From NCBI GenBank assembly GCA_025201375.1, contig JAIWZP010000006.1:620001-684000 (forward strand): DNA of 64,000 bases, written 5' to 3'. Both the position numbers and the translations under genes were made by a program. Below, piece after piece: positions 11,200 to 22,982 of this stretch. Under the pieces are notes generated by a model. The model saw only the letters and a program-made list of their open reading frames with translations, searched no databases and was not told the origin of the DNA. Each line of letters begins with the position of its first letter. The first letter of the stretch is position 1. The stretch comes from Gongronella butleri. Taxonomy: Eukaryota > Mucoromycota > Mucoromycetes > Mucorales > Cunninghamellaceae.

Positions 11200-12350
11200 G
11201 CCCTAGATCGCTCTCTCTCTCTCTCTCTCGCTTTCTCTCCCATTAAAAAAAAATTGCATTCTCAGCCCTGCGTATGTCTTGCGTTGCGTCGCACAAATGG
11301 GATGATCGGCACTTTTTTGGTTTTTTAGCCCCCTCGTTTCTGCATGTGGTGGCGGTGGGAATTGGTCATCCGCGAGTGTGTGAAATTTTTTCTTGTCTCG
11401 TCCGTTGCCTGTTTCAATGGGCATGAGAATTTCCAACGCCCAACTTGCGGATAAACGTTGGAAACGACGAAAATCAAGAAAAAAGAAAACGAGGGACCAA
11501 TCAAGCTGTGGTGATTAGAGTTTTTTCGATTGATCAATGGCCCGGGAGATGCTGATGCGTCTTTTTTTTTTTTTTTTTTGTGGGGCATGTCCTAAAAAGG
11601 GATGCTGCAGGTCGTGGGCAATTACACAAGGTTAGGAAAGGAAAAAAAGGAAGATATGATAAAAAAGATGGAGGGAAGAGCAGAAAAAAAAGCAAACAAA
11701 TTGTCCCTGATGTGTAGCATGCCAGGTGGCCAAAGAAGTGGGCATATTTGGGAACTGTCAGAAAACCTTGGGATGGATGCGATATGAAAGAGGGGTCCTT
11801 CCAAGTGAGTAGAGGCGGCCGCGGCTCGTGTCTGCTTTTGGAAAAGAGGGGGGAAAAAAGTGGGCAAAGCTTTGCTTAGGTCAGGGCTGTGTCTAAAAAC
11901 GATTATCCGGTGTGACCTGAAAATAAAAGTGTCAATTGAGCGAGTTTTTAGCAAATGACAGGTAAGTGTGTGCCATTGGTGTCATTCAAAAGATGGATAG
12001 AACAAAGCAAGTCGCTTGGCGATGAGGGGCGGATTAGTAGAAAAGAAAAAAAAGGACAAAAAGGAGCGACAACAAAGCACATTTCTTGCCCTGGGCAAAA
12101 CCCATTTGCTCCGTGAATGGATGGCAAAAAAGCAACAAAACTAAAAGGACTTGGAAAGCCCCACTGTTCGGATCAAGCGCCCGATAGGCCCATCGTCGAA
12201 ACGCGCCCAATCGATGGGACAGGTATAAATGTCAGTAAAATTTTCCTTTTTCTTCCCCCAACAATTTCTTTCTTCTTTTTTCTTTTCTTCACTCTTTGTG
12301 CCTTTTTTTTTTTTTTTTTTTAACTTTTCCTCCCTACTCTTGTGCTCCCA
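11200..12350. other. Intergenic stretch with CT microsatellite and acetyl-CoA synthetase promoter
   Basis: A (CT)n tract lies at about 11209-11230, just after the RED stop. Long homopolymer runs occur at 11563-11579 and 12304-12321. A CCAAT box (about 12207-12211), a TATAAAT box (12224-12230) and a pyrimidine-rich tract precede the ATG at 12351. No gene is seen between. Confidence 0.55.
12224..12230 (+). promoter_or_regulatory. TATA-like box of the acetyl-CoA synthetase gene
   Basis: TATAAAT lies about 120 bp before the start codon, 13 bp after a CCAAT pentamer, and is followed by a C/T-rich stretch that likely spans the transcription start. Identified by motif only. Confidence 0.45.
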
Positions 12351-14414
12351 ATGACTGCTGAAGAACATATCCCCGTTCATGCCGTGCCTGAGCGTCTCCT
12401 CAAGTCGCCTTGCCCCACGCCGCACATTGACTCGCTCGACGCCTACCGCGAGCTCTGGAAGCAAAGTGTCGAAGACCCTGACAAGTTCTTTGGCGATGTA
12501 AGTTTTGATCCTTTGCGTCCAATTGGAGCGGGCCGATTGATCTCATTTTTTTTTTTTTTTTTTTTTTTTTTTTGGTATTTTTAGAAAGCGCGCGAGTTGT
12601 TGACGTGGTTCAAGCCTTTCCAGACCGTGCGTCATGGTTCTTTGGACCAAGGAGATGTTGCGTGGTTCCTGGAGGGTGAGATCAATGCGTGCTACAATGC
12701 GGTTGATCGTCACGCGCTCAAGAACCCGGACAAGATTGCGATTATCCACGAAGGCGATGAGCCTGACCAGGTGCGCAAGATCAGCTACGGCGAGCTGTTG
12801 CGTGAGGTGTGCCGTGTGGCGAATGTGCTCAAGAATCTTGGTGTGCGCAAGGGCGACAATGTGATTGTGTACATGCCAATGATTCCCGAGACGCTTGTTG
12901 CTCTTTTGGCTTGTGCGCGCATTGGTGCTGTGCACTCTGTTGTGTTTGCGGGTTTCTCTGCCGAGTCGCTGCGCGACCGTGTCAAGGATTCCGCGGCGCG
13001 CGTGATTCTGACGTCCGATGAGGGTCGTCGCGGTGGCAAGAACATTGCGACCAAGCGCATTGTGGACGACGCGCTGCGTGACCAACACGAGACCCACGTG
13101 GAGCACGTTGTTGTGTTCCGCCGCACGGGCACGCCGGTGCCCTGGGTCGAGGACCGCGACGTGTGGTGGCACGAGGAAACCGCCAAGGTGCGTTCTTTCT
13201 GCCCTCCCGAGCCCATGAACAGCGAAGATGCGCTTTTCTTGCTTTACACCTCTGGCTCCACGGGTACACCCAAGGGTATCCAGCACTCGACGGGTGGTTA
13301 TATGCTCGGTGCGCTGTTGACGCTGAAATACATCTTTGATTACCACGAAGACGATGTTTACGCGTGCATGGCCGATGTTGGATGGATCACGGGCCACACG
13401 TACTTGACGTACGGCCCCTTGTTGAATGGCGCCACCACCGTCGTGTTTGAATCCACTCCCACGTACCCGAACCCTTCGCGTTTCTGGGAATTGATCCAAA
13501 AGCACAAGATCACCCAATTCTATACCGCGCCCACCGCCATCCGTGCCCTTCGCCGCCTGGGCGACCAATGGCTCGAGGGTTACGACTTGTCGTCGCTGCG
13601 CGTCATTGGCTCCGTTGGCGAGCCCATCAACCCCGAGGCCTGGGACTGGTACAATGAGAAGGTTGGTCGCAACCAGTGTGCCGTTGTCGACACCTACTGG
13701 CAAACAGAGACCGGCTCCATCATCATCTCGCCTTTGCCCGGCGCCACCCCCACCAAGCCCGGCTCTGCCACGTTGCCCTTCTTTGGTATCAAGCCCATCA
13801 TCCTCGACCCCACCACCGGCAAGGAACTCAACCAGGTCGATGAGACCGGTGTCCTCGCCATTGCCCAGCCCTGGCCCTCCATGGCTCGCACCGTCTATAA
13901 CAACCACCATCGCTTCCTCGAAACTTACCTCAAGCCCTATCCCGGTTACTATTTCACCGGCGACGGTGCGTCGCTCGACAAGGATGGTTACATTTGGATC
14001 CGTGGCCGTGTCGATGATGTCATCAACGTGTCGGGCCATCGTCTGTCGACGGCCGAGATCGAGTCTGCGTTGGTGCAACACCAGGCCGTTGCCGAGGCCG
14101 CGGTCATTGGTGGCCACGATGACTTGACCGGTCAATGCATTCACGCGTTTGTGTCGCTCAAGCCCAATGTCGACGTTGCCGACGGCCTCGACAAGGAATT
14201 GACCCTGCAGGTGCGCAAGATCATCGGTCCCTTTGCCACCCCCAAGCGCATCTACGTTGTCCAGGACCATCCCAAGACGCGCTCCGGCAAGATCATGCGC
14301 CGCATTCTGCGCAAGATCGTCAATGGCGAGCAGGACCAGCTTGGCGACGTGTCCACCTTGGCCGACCCCTCCGTCGTCCAATCCTTGATCGAAAAGGTCC
14401 ACGGCCCCAACTAA
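12351..14414 (+). CDS. Acetyl-CoA synthetase
   Basis: Two exons (12351-12497 and 12585-14414) encode 658 residues, the usual fungal length. It makes acetyl-CoA from acetate, ATP and CoA through an acetyl-AMP intermediate, in the cytosol and/or nucleus (no organelle signal is seen). The adenylate-forming P-loop [11 protein letters not shown] starts at about residue 270. [11 protein letters not shown] and the hinge region [26 protein letters not shown] follow. The conserved Lys of SGKIMRR, which is acetylated to regulate the family, is near residue 618. The single intron holds a run of 28 T (12546-12573) ahead of its acceptor. Codon use is strongly GC-ending, which also creates a spurious 651-codon open frame on the opposite strand. 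The assignment is certain. Confidence 0.97.
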
Positions 14415-15159
14415 AAAAAACTTGTTTGAACCCAATTGATCTAGAATTTTCACTCCTTTCCTCCCTTGCACATCCCCTCTTCCTCTTCTTTCGCCCATAG
14501 TGTTTCGTCTTATAATCCCGCCCCTCTGTATACTTTTTACCCTTTTGTATTAAAAAATCGGTCCTTGTTGTACTTGAAAAAAATTGGCATTCTCGTCTGA
14601 AAATGGGTCTTTTTTTTTTTGTGGTTATTTTCCCCAATTGCCACGAATTGGGTGTGCACTGGCGAAGCGGCGGGGAGAAATGCGTTCCCAATGGTTCAAT
14701 TGGTTCCTGGGTGGCTTGACGTGTGGGGATTTGATGGAAAAAAAAAAAAGAGAGTTGGCCCGTTGTAGCCTCTACATTTACTATGATTGCCTTTTTTTTT
14801 GATGATTTCCCACCTTTTTACGTGATCCATGTGGAGATGTAGCAATGTTGTATCCTTCCCCGCGTTTTTCCAGACGGCCGTGAGCAAACTTTATTCCAGG
14901 TACAATGGATGTATGGGTGACATTGTGGGAAATGATGAGTCCCCCGCCAAAAAAGTGGCTGGCAAAGGGCGGGCAATTCCCATTGGTCTGGGAGCGTCCC
15001 CATAGTCCAATGAATGAGACGATGCTTTGCGCCGCACGAATAATTGAGCCATTATAAGCTCTGCCCTTTTTTTTTTTCTAAAAGTTCCTTTTTCTTTTCT
15101 TTTTATCTTTTGTGAGCATTGCTCTATTTTTTCCACACAAGTTACCGATCAAAACAGCC
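14415..15159. other. Intergenic stretch, nothing recognised
   Basis: Contains A/T homopolymers and, close to the next gene, a TTATAAG box (about 15053) followed by a pyrimidine-rich leader, likely the promoter of the nucleoside hydrolase gene. No coding or repeat signal. Confidence 0.5.
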
Positions 15160-16852
15160 ATGGTTGCCATTAAAGAACCCGTTATTATTGACACTGATCC
15201 TGTAAGTTGGCCATTTTGTGGCGTGCTTCCGACAATTCGGAATTTTTAAGCCCTGTTGGCGCCACCCCCTTGTTTTTTTAAATTGTCCCCCTTGCATGAT
15301 CATTTACCACTCTTCTTTGTTTCAGGGCATTGATGATGCTTTGGCGATCTTGTTTGCGTTTTGCACGCCTGAAATTGACGTCAAGGCGCTGACGCTCACA
15401 CACGGCAATGTCGGTCTGGATGCCGTGACCAAGAATGCCGTGACCCTGCTCCATGCTGTGCACGAGCACCGCAAGCACACTGGCGAGACCCCTGCGGCGT
15501 TACCTGTGCTGGCCATTGGTAAGTAACGAGGCTCGTTTTATCTTGTTTTTTTTTATTTTGTGTTGATGGACTGATTTTTTTTTGATAGGCAAGGACACGC
15601 CTCTGAGCATTGACTTGTTGGACGCGACGTACTTCCATGGCAAGGATGGCTTTGGTGAGATTTACGACGAGGTAAAAAAGGCACACAACCGAGATTTCCC
15701 ATGGGCCGGAACACGAAATTCACCATCTGCGGCTGTGTGCCCATTCTTTTGGTTAGTTGTATCCCGCACCCGAGGATTGGGAGTCCTTTTTGCAACATGA
15801 CGATGCGACAGTGCCATCCAAGGCGTGGTTCACACCGTCGCCCCGCGATGCCGCCGACGAGATTTTGCACCAATTGAAGGAAGCGCCACCTTTGACGGTG
15901 ACGATTTGCGCCATTGGCCCATTGACGAACTTGGCGCTCGCGATCCAGCGCGATCCCGTGACCTTTTCGCGCGCAAAGCGCATTGTCGTGATGGGAGGGT
16001 AACGTTCCCACGCATTTTTTTTTGCGGAGAGATGATGCTTATCTCTCTTTTTTTTTTTTGATGATAGTGCCGTGTACGTGCCTGGCAACACGACGCCCTT
16101 GGGCGAATTCAACTTCCGTGCCGACCCCCACGCGGCCGACATTGTCATGGAGGCCACGCAGGGCTTCCAGCATACCCCTGAAGGTTATCAGCAGCGCCTG
16201 GACCTCATCCATGCAAACAAGGCTGCGCCTTCGCACGTCGTCTTGGTGCCATTGGATGGTAAAAAAAAAAAAAAAGAAAAAAAAAGTGGAATTGAAAGGG
16301 GGGGCAATGTCTAAACTGGTTCATCTTTTTAGGCTCGAACGATGGTGTCATTTACAAGAAGGATTATGAAAAGTACATTGTGCCCTTGGACAAGTCGGCG
16401 CCCATGCATACGTTCATCAATGCCTTTATGAAGTGGTCATTCCACATCTGTGCCGACTATTACAAGCTGGACCATTGGGCGGTGTAAGTGAAAAAAGGAG
16501 AGGAAAAATGCAAGAAAAAAGATCTAAACTCTCCCCTTTTTTTCTTTTTTTTTTTTCACGCAGGTACGACGCCTATGCCATGTACGTGTTGCTGGACATG
16601 ATCACGGACAAGGGCGATGGCCAAGGCAATGATGAATTCGCCAAGCACTGGAAGTCCGAGTACCTGGACATGACTGTGGAGGCCGAGGGACGCTACACAT
16701 TGGGCCAATGCTGCGTGGACCGCCGCTCATGGCGCAAAAAGCAGGATCCCTGGCACGCCCAAGCCAATCGCGTGCAGGTCATTGTCGATGGCGATGGCAA
16801 GCGCTTCCGCAAGGCGCTGCTCAACACCCTTTTTGACGCTAACATTGAATAA
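15160..16852 (+). CDS. Inosine/uridine-preferring nucleoside hydrolase
   Basis: Seven exons (15160-15201, 15326-15518, 15589-15671, 15757-15998, 16068-16258, 16333-16483, 16564-16852) join in phase to 396 residues. The enzyme hydrolyses the N-glycosidic bond of ribonucleosides in purine/pyrimidine salvage. The calcium-binding signature DTDPGIDDA is at residues 11-19, and its Asp residues (11, 17, 18) are those that hold the metal and activate water. TICAIGPLTNLA and RIVVMGG follow in mid-protein, as in the IunH fold. The first intron falls within the signature, between Pro14 and Gly15. Substrate preference cannot be read from sequence. Confidence 0.93.
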
Positions 16853-18707
16853 ATAAATAGAAAAGCATGGGTTTGTATCATTATAAGCAATTTGTCCGAC
16901 TTACAGCCCCTAATTGATGTGTGGGGGCCCATCCACGTCAGGTTGTTATATGGAGGAGGCAGCGCGTAAAAAAAAGAGGGGGGAACAGCGGCATTGGATT
17001 TTATATCCTAATCTTCCATTTTGTTCCCTGACTTTTCCACCAAATCGCGCAAGGATGACGCAGGTTACTCGCACCAAAAGACATTGAGATTGGATGTACA
17101 AAGCAAGAGTTTTGCCTGTAATGTCCATTTTGTAGCCATTTTCCGTCAAACTGGCTGCAGGTGACAGGCACATCGCCTCAAAATCAAGACAGATGGATAT
17201 ACACGAATCTCGTGCACAAATTGTATACAACCTGCTGGCCATTCAATTGGTGAGAAAGGGAGGAAACAATCAAAAATACCAAAAATTCACACATCGCAAT
17301 TTACTCTCGACAACAAGACGCCTTGTAACCTCGAAACGCGTGCCAACGTGAAATAGCGAGCTTGAAATCATTGTGCGCCGCGTTTTACCCTCAATCAGAA
17401 GGCATTGGAGCGCGCTGCGCTCAAATAAAAAACTCGGCCTGGACGAGCTCCAAAACCAAAATCGGAAATCACGGCCCTCAGAATGGCGCCAAACTTGCCC
17501 ACAAGAGTAACGTCATGGAAAAACGGCGAAAAATGCCATAAAAGAGCGCGATCCATCTGTGGGTTGAGGAGCAATGGACGATTTTCGATGAAATTTCAAC
17601 AGCGAATTGCACGGGAAAAACTCGTCCATAGAGCCGCGCCGACGCGTCCATTAGCAAGAGGTGCGCCTGGTGCATGGACCTGATGCAAAAATCCCTGCAC
17701 GAACAACCAGGCGAACGCGCGTTTGCGACGCGTGAAAATCCATAATACACTTTGCCGCGCGATAGTTTTGCCAGAATTCATCTTTTTCCATGATCACCCA
17801 TGGCCACATACGCAGCGAGCCATGCTCTTTCTAATGGTGCGTGTTTCTTGGAGAAACAAGCATTTTTCATCGAGATGACTTCAAGTCGAAAATATGTCAC
17901 AAAACCCATTTTACATGACAACGAGTCAATGGACCCCTGGTTTTTTGTTGATTTTCGTCGGTGAAAGGTGTGTGCCCACCATGTGGTTGAATGGCGTTGT
18001 GATCTGAGGACCTAAATTTGACGATATTCCGAGGGTCGACTGTACCCTCAGGAAAATTCGTCATTTTGAAAACTCATGACTGCGAGCCATCTGGTGGCCG
18101 CAATGCTGCGAAAGTGGGCTCATTTGAACGAGGAGACTTGACCGCGTCGGTTAAGCTTGCATCTATGCATTAATTATAGGCACTTTATTGACAAATTCTC
18201 GAAAAACAATAAAATATGGCCAATTGTGATTTTCCTGGCAACCATCTAATTAATCACCATTCTTATGACTTGACACGCAACTTTTGACACACCATGGCCA
18301 AAATTGAATATTACAGCTGACGCGCTTTGGTTCAGGCACTGCTGGAAAATGGGCCAAAACAGATTACTTTGAGACTGATAGGGACTTGCCCTGTTTGGAC
18401 TGCAATTTTATAGGGCACTTGATCTCTGCCCAGGAATAATGTTGCTCAGAAGCGTTTTCTGTATATATTATCAGAGCCATGCGTACGAACAACGGCGTCA
18501 AAACCTTGTTTTTGCAAAGAAAAAGCAAATTCATGCACACGTTGCATGATCAAAGTGTCCGCCGGACTGCATTCAATCGCCGCTGCCCGGCGGGCCAAAG
18601 TGCGGTGGCTTTCGACAAAGAAAAAGGGCGCTGCGACCCTCACTTTTTTTTTTTTTTTTTTCTTTCCTTTTCACTTTTTTTTTTTTTTTCTGACGCCGCC
18701 CTGCACC
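16853..18707. other. Gene-free stretch containing inverted copy of repeat B
   Basis: 17390-18060 is a minus-strand copy of dispersed repeat B. The remainder has no recognisable gene. Immediately before the Kre33 start there are two T runs (about 18644-18660 and 18676-18689), the pyrimidine-rich leader typical of this genome. Confidence 0.5.
17390..18060 (-). repeat. Dispersed repeat family B, copy 2 (inverted)
   Basis: Read on the minus strand it shows the family order: GGACGCGTCGGCGCGGCTC, GTGCAATTCGCTGTTGAAAT, CCATTGCTC, CTCTTTTATGGC, GGGCAAGTTTGGCG, and GATTTTGGTTTTGGAGCTCG. The TACAGTCGACCC-type block sits at the distal end (about 18035-18055), in a different relative place from the other copies, so it may be rearranged. 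Confidence 0.55.
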
Positions 18708-21700
18708 ATGGTGAAGAAAGTTGTCGATTCGCGCGTGCACACGCTGATCAAGAACTGTGTGCAGACGAAGCACCGCTCGTTTTTTGTTGTTATTGGCGAC
18801 AAGGGTAGAGACCAGGTAAATATATATAAAAAAAGTGGCAAAAGAGTGTCAAAATTTGACGGGCAAAGCGCGCTCACCTTTTCTTTTATTTTCACGCTCT
18901 GTTTGACAGATCGTCAACCTGCACTGGCTGCTTTCGCAAGCGCAGGTGACGTCGCGGCCGTCTGTGCTGTGGTGTTACAAAAAGGAGCTTGGGTTTACGA
19001 CGCATCGCAAGAAGCGCGAGGCCAAGATCAAGCGTGACATCAAAAAGGGGATCCGCGAGGCGAACGAGGAGGATCCGTTTGAGCTGTTTGTGACGGTGAC
19101 GAACATTCGATATGCGTATTACAAGGAGACGCAGAACATCCTTGGTAGCACGTACGGGATGTGTGTTTTGCAAGATTTCGAGGCGATCACGCCCAACACG
19201 CTTGCGCGCACGATTGAGACCGTGGAGGGCGGTGGCATGGTCGTGCTGCTGTTGAAGAACATGGATTCGCTCAAGCAATTGTACACGATGACCATGGATG
19301 TGCATTCGCGTTACCGCACCGAGGCGCATCACGACGTCGTTGGACGCTTCAACGAACGGTTTATCCTGTCGCTGGGCGCGTCCGAGAACTGTCTCGTGGT
19401 CGACGACGAGCTGAACGTGCTGCCCATTAGCAAGGGCAAGCACGTCAAGCCATTGCCGCCCGCGGAAGGCGACGAAACGTCGGAAACGCAACAAGAATTG
19501 GACGAATTGAAGCAATCGCTCGCCGACACGGAGCCCGTGGGCTCGCTCGTTAAGAATGCACGCACCGTCGATCAGGCCAAGGCCATCCTGACCTTTATCG
19601 AGGCCATCAGCGAGAAATCCCTGCGCAGCACCGTCACTCTCACCGCCGGCCGTGGTCGCGGCAAATCCGCCGCCCTCGGCATCGCCATGGCCTCCGCCAT
19701 TGCCTATGGCTACTCGAATATCTTTGTCACATCGCCGTCCCCCGAAAACTTGAAGACCCTCTTTGAATTCGTCTTCAAGGGCTTTGACGCCCTCGGCTAC
19801 GAGGAGCATCTCGACTATGATATTGTCCAGTCCACCAACCCCGAATTCAAAAAGGCCATTGTCCGCGTCAATGTCTTTCGCCAGCACCGCCAGACCATCC
19901 AGGTAAATAATTGGGTTGTGAATTGGATTTAAAAGAGGAAACAGAAAAAGAAAAATGGCATAAAAAAGAAAAAATGAAATACAAAAAAAAAAAAAAGGTC
20001 GCGTGCTGACGCCCGCTCCCTTTTATTTTATTAGTACATCCAACCGCAGGATGCGCACGTGCTTGGTCAGGCCGAATTGGTGGTGATTGATGAGGCTGCG
20101 GCGATTCCGTTGCCTGTTGTGCGCAAGCTGCTTGGTCCTTATCTTGTTTTCATGGCTTCGACGATCAATGGTTATGAGGGCACGGGTCGATCGCTGTCGC
20201 TCAAGCTGATCCAGCAATTGCGCGAGCAATCGCGCGGGTTTGTGGGCCACAAAAAAAACGAGCCTGCGGTCAAGGAAGGCGATGCGGCGCTGAGTGGGCG
20301 CACGCTCAAGGAGGTCAAATTGGAGGAGCCAATTCGTTATGCGCCGGACGATCCAATTGAGAAATGGCTCAACAAGCTTTTGTGCTTGGACGCGTCGATT
20401 GTGGCCAAGAACATTCAGGGATGCCCGCATCCATCCGAATGCGAGCTGTACTATGTGGATCGCGACACGCTGTTCTCGTACCACCCTGTGAGCGAGACGT
20501 TTTTGCAAAGGATGATGGCATTGTACGTGGCGAGCCATTACAAGAATTCGCCTAATGACCTGCAGCTCATGAGCGATGCGCCTGCGCACCATCTGTTTGT
20601 GCTTTTGCCGCCGATCCGCGAAGATAGCAACAGTCTTCCGGACCCATTGGTCGTTGTGCAATTGTGTCTCGAGGGCGAGATTTCGCGCCAGACGGTGATG
20701 AACCAACTTTCGCGTGGTCAACGGCCCGCCGGCGATATGATTCCTTGGCTGATCAGCCAGCAATTCCAAGATGACGATTTCGCCAGTTTATCGGGCGCTC
20801 GCGTGGTGCGCATTGCCACGCATCCCGATTACGCCAACATGGGCTATGGGTCGCGCGCGCTCGAACTGCTCACCAGCTATTACCAGGGCGAAATCGCCGA
20901 TATTCGCGAGAACAATGCCGACGAATCGCAAAATGCATTCAAGCGCGTGGATGATGCGGATTTGGCCAATGCGTCGCTTTCGACGGAAAAGGTGCGTGTG
21001 CGCGACCCGAGCAAGATGCCGCCTCTGTTGACCAAGCTGGCCGACAAGCCAGCCCCGCGCTTGGATTACTTGGGTGTGTCGTTTGGCTTGACGTCATCGC
21101 TCCATAAATTCTGGAAACGTGCCGGGTTTGTGCCTCTTTATTTGCGCCAGACCGCCAACGATTTGACCGGCGAGCACACGTGCGTCATGATCAAGACGCT
21201 CGCTGAGATGGGCGCCGACGACCAGCGCGTGGCCAATGCCGCGTGGCTCGATGCCTTTGCTCGCGACTTTTCGCGCCGCCTGCTCAGCCTGCTCGCGTAC
21301 CAATTCCGCGATTTCACAGCCGTGCACGCGCTGTCCATCCTCGAAAGTGCACGCCATGGACATGATACCGACAATGACGCCGTCTCCCTGTCGCAGCAGC
21401 AGCTCGCCCTCTTTTTCTCGCCGTACGATCTCAAGCGCCTCGAGAGCTACGCTAACAACATGCTCGATTACCACGTCATCATGGATCTTGTGCCCACCAT
21501 TGCGGATCTGTACTTCAAGGGCCTGCTTCCCAAGGAATTGCACCTGTCCGGCGTGCAATCGGCCATCACCCTCGGCATTGGTCTCCAGAAAAAGACCGTC
21601 GACGACCTCGAAAAGGAATTGTCGCTTGCTGGCAACCAAGTCATGGCCCTCTTTGTCAAAATCATCCGCAAATTCAGCCAGGCCTTTGTCGACATTCAGG

Positions 21701-22134
21701 GCAAGGCCATTGTCGAGGAGGAGGAGGAGGAAAAGCAAAAACACGCGGCCGTGAACAAGGAAACCAAGAAAAACAAACGCGACGCCAAGGATGACGCTGC
21801 CTGGATTCCCCTCAAAGAAAACATGGACGACGATTTGCAACAAGAGGGCGACAAGGTCCTCGGCGAGATCAAGGCCAAGCAGCGCGAGATGATTGATTCG
21901 CTCGACCTCACCAAATACGCCATTGCCGACGAGGACGCCGACTGGTCCGCTGCTGAAGCTCAGGCAAAGGCATTCTCCACAGGCAAAAAGACCGTCAGCA
22001 CCGTCGTCAGCGTCAAGAACGACAAGTCCTCAAAGAAACGCAAACTCAAGGAATCCGCAAAGGACATGGCCGACAAGGAGGCAAATCGCAAGATCAAAAA
22101 CATGAAAATGTCAAAAAAGACGCGCAAGTCGTAA
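18708..22134 (+). CDS. KRE33: RNA cytidine acetyltransferase (Kre33/NAT10 family)
   Basis: Three exons (18708-18815, 18910-19902, 20035-22134) encode 1066 residues, close to yeast Kre33. The enzyme makes N4-acetylcytidine in 18S rRNA and some tRNAs using acetyl-CoA and ATP, in the nucleolus. The N terminus KKVVDSRVHTLI and the conserved PSVLWCYKKELGF are present. The Walker A loop AGRGRGKSA has its Lys at about residue 288, followed by VVIDEAAAIPLP (Walker B) and STINGYEGTGRSLSLKL. The GNAT part reads RVVRIATHPDYANMGYGSRAL. LDYLGVSFGLTSSLHKFWKRAGF and a Lys-rich C-terminal tail, probably a nucleolar signal, complete the family pattern. It converges on the ergothioneine gene, with a repeat copy in the gap. 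Confidence 0.96.
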
Positions 22135-22982
22135 ATGTCTTCCCCCCCCCCCGCCTCCAACCCCCACACTCTATGTAGCATCTCCCCCTTTTTGTTTCCC
22201 CCCATTTGCATCGCATTTTTTTTATAATTATATTAAAAACTCATCATTCGTTGTTTTCTCATCACCATGAATAAATGATCGGGCTTTCTCGATGCCCTAG
22301 AGACATTTGGCATGAATGAGTGACACGATCGCGTGGAACTTATAGCGATCTAGACCAAATTTTGCGCATGAAAGCTCAAAAAAGGCGCCTTTTGGCCAAA
22401 ATGTCCATGGCAGCTCGCCAATCATGCATTTCCAACCCGCAGAACTTGATTGACATGAAACGGGAGAACAAAAGACTCACTTTGAAGCGGTCAAATAACA
22501 AAAGAGCGCGCCACATGCAATCAAAATTCAGCCATAACAAAAAAAAAATCGACAAAATGAGGTCTCTGGAATGACGTCAACCTTACGCAAAGGACGCTTT
22601 TGCAGGGAAAAACCACAAGCAGACCCAAAAAAAATGGTCCAATTGCTCCTTGACGAACGACTTTTTGCTAAAATTTTACATTGCAAGCGAATGGCTCGGT
22701 CAAAGCGCATCTTGGGGGTCACGCCGACGCGTCCATTCTCAAGACATGCTCCATGTGCATGTATTTGAGCAGATCGGACGCGTGTCACTTGACGCTTGAC
22801 GCGCTTTTGCACGCGTCGAATATCACGTACATCGCTCTTTTGTGGGATGTGCGAATTGATCGACAACACAGCAACATCCGGTGGATACAAATCTATTAGA
22901 GAGGGCGAAATGCGCTTTTATTTCATGGCACAACGAGTCAAAAAAAGATAATACATAAGAAAGATCCTATATTTTAAGCGTT
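22135..22982. other. Convergent intergenic gap holding a divergent copy of repeat B
   Basis: After the Kre33 stop there is a C-rich run (22145-22155). From about 22560 to 22870 the minus strand resembles repeat B (GGACGCGTCGGCGTGACCCC; TTTTTTTTGGGTCTGC). An open frame at 22320-22574 is Lys/Arg-rich but unlike any family I know, and I do not call it. Confidence 0.45.
22560..22870 (-). repeat. Dispersed repeat family B, copy 3 (partial, divergent, inverted)
   Basis: The central hallmark GGACGCGTCGGCG is found on the minus strand near 22730, followed by weakly matching sequence with the family's TTTTTGTCAAGGAGCAATTG-like block. Less similar than the other copies. Confidence 0.4.

Noticed and set aside
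12543..14498. 651-codon open frame on the minus strand across the acetyl-CoA synthetase gene
   Set aside because: It is a shadow created by the GC-ending codons of the synthetase; its product has no recognisable domain and the other strand is unquestionably coding.
18892..19887. 331-codon minus-strand frame over Kre33 (and similar long antisense frames at 20023-20769 and 21094-21843)
   Set aside because: Antisense shadows of a conserved gene with strong codon bias.
22320..22574. 84-codon Lys/Arg-rich plus-strand frame after Kre33
   Set aside because: Lies in a repeat-bearing convergent gap, with no similarity and no transcript signals.
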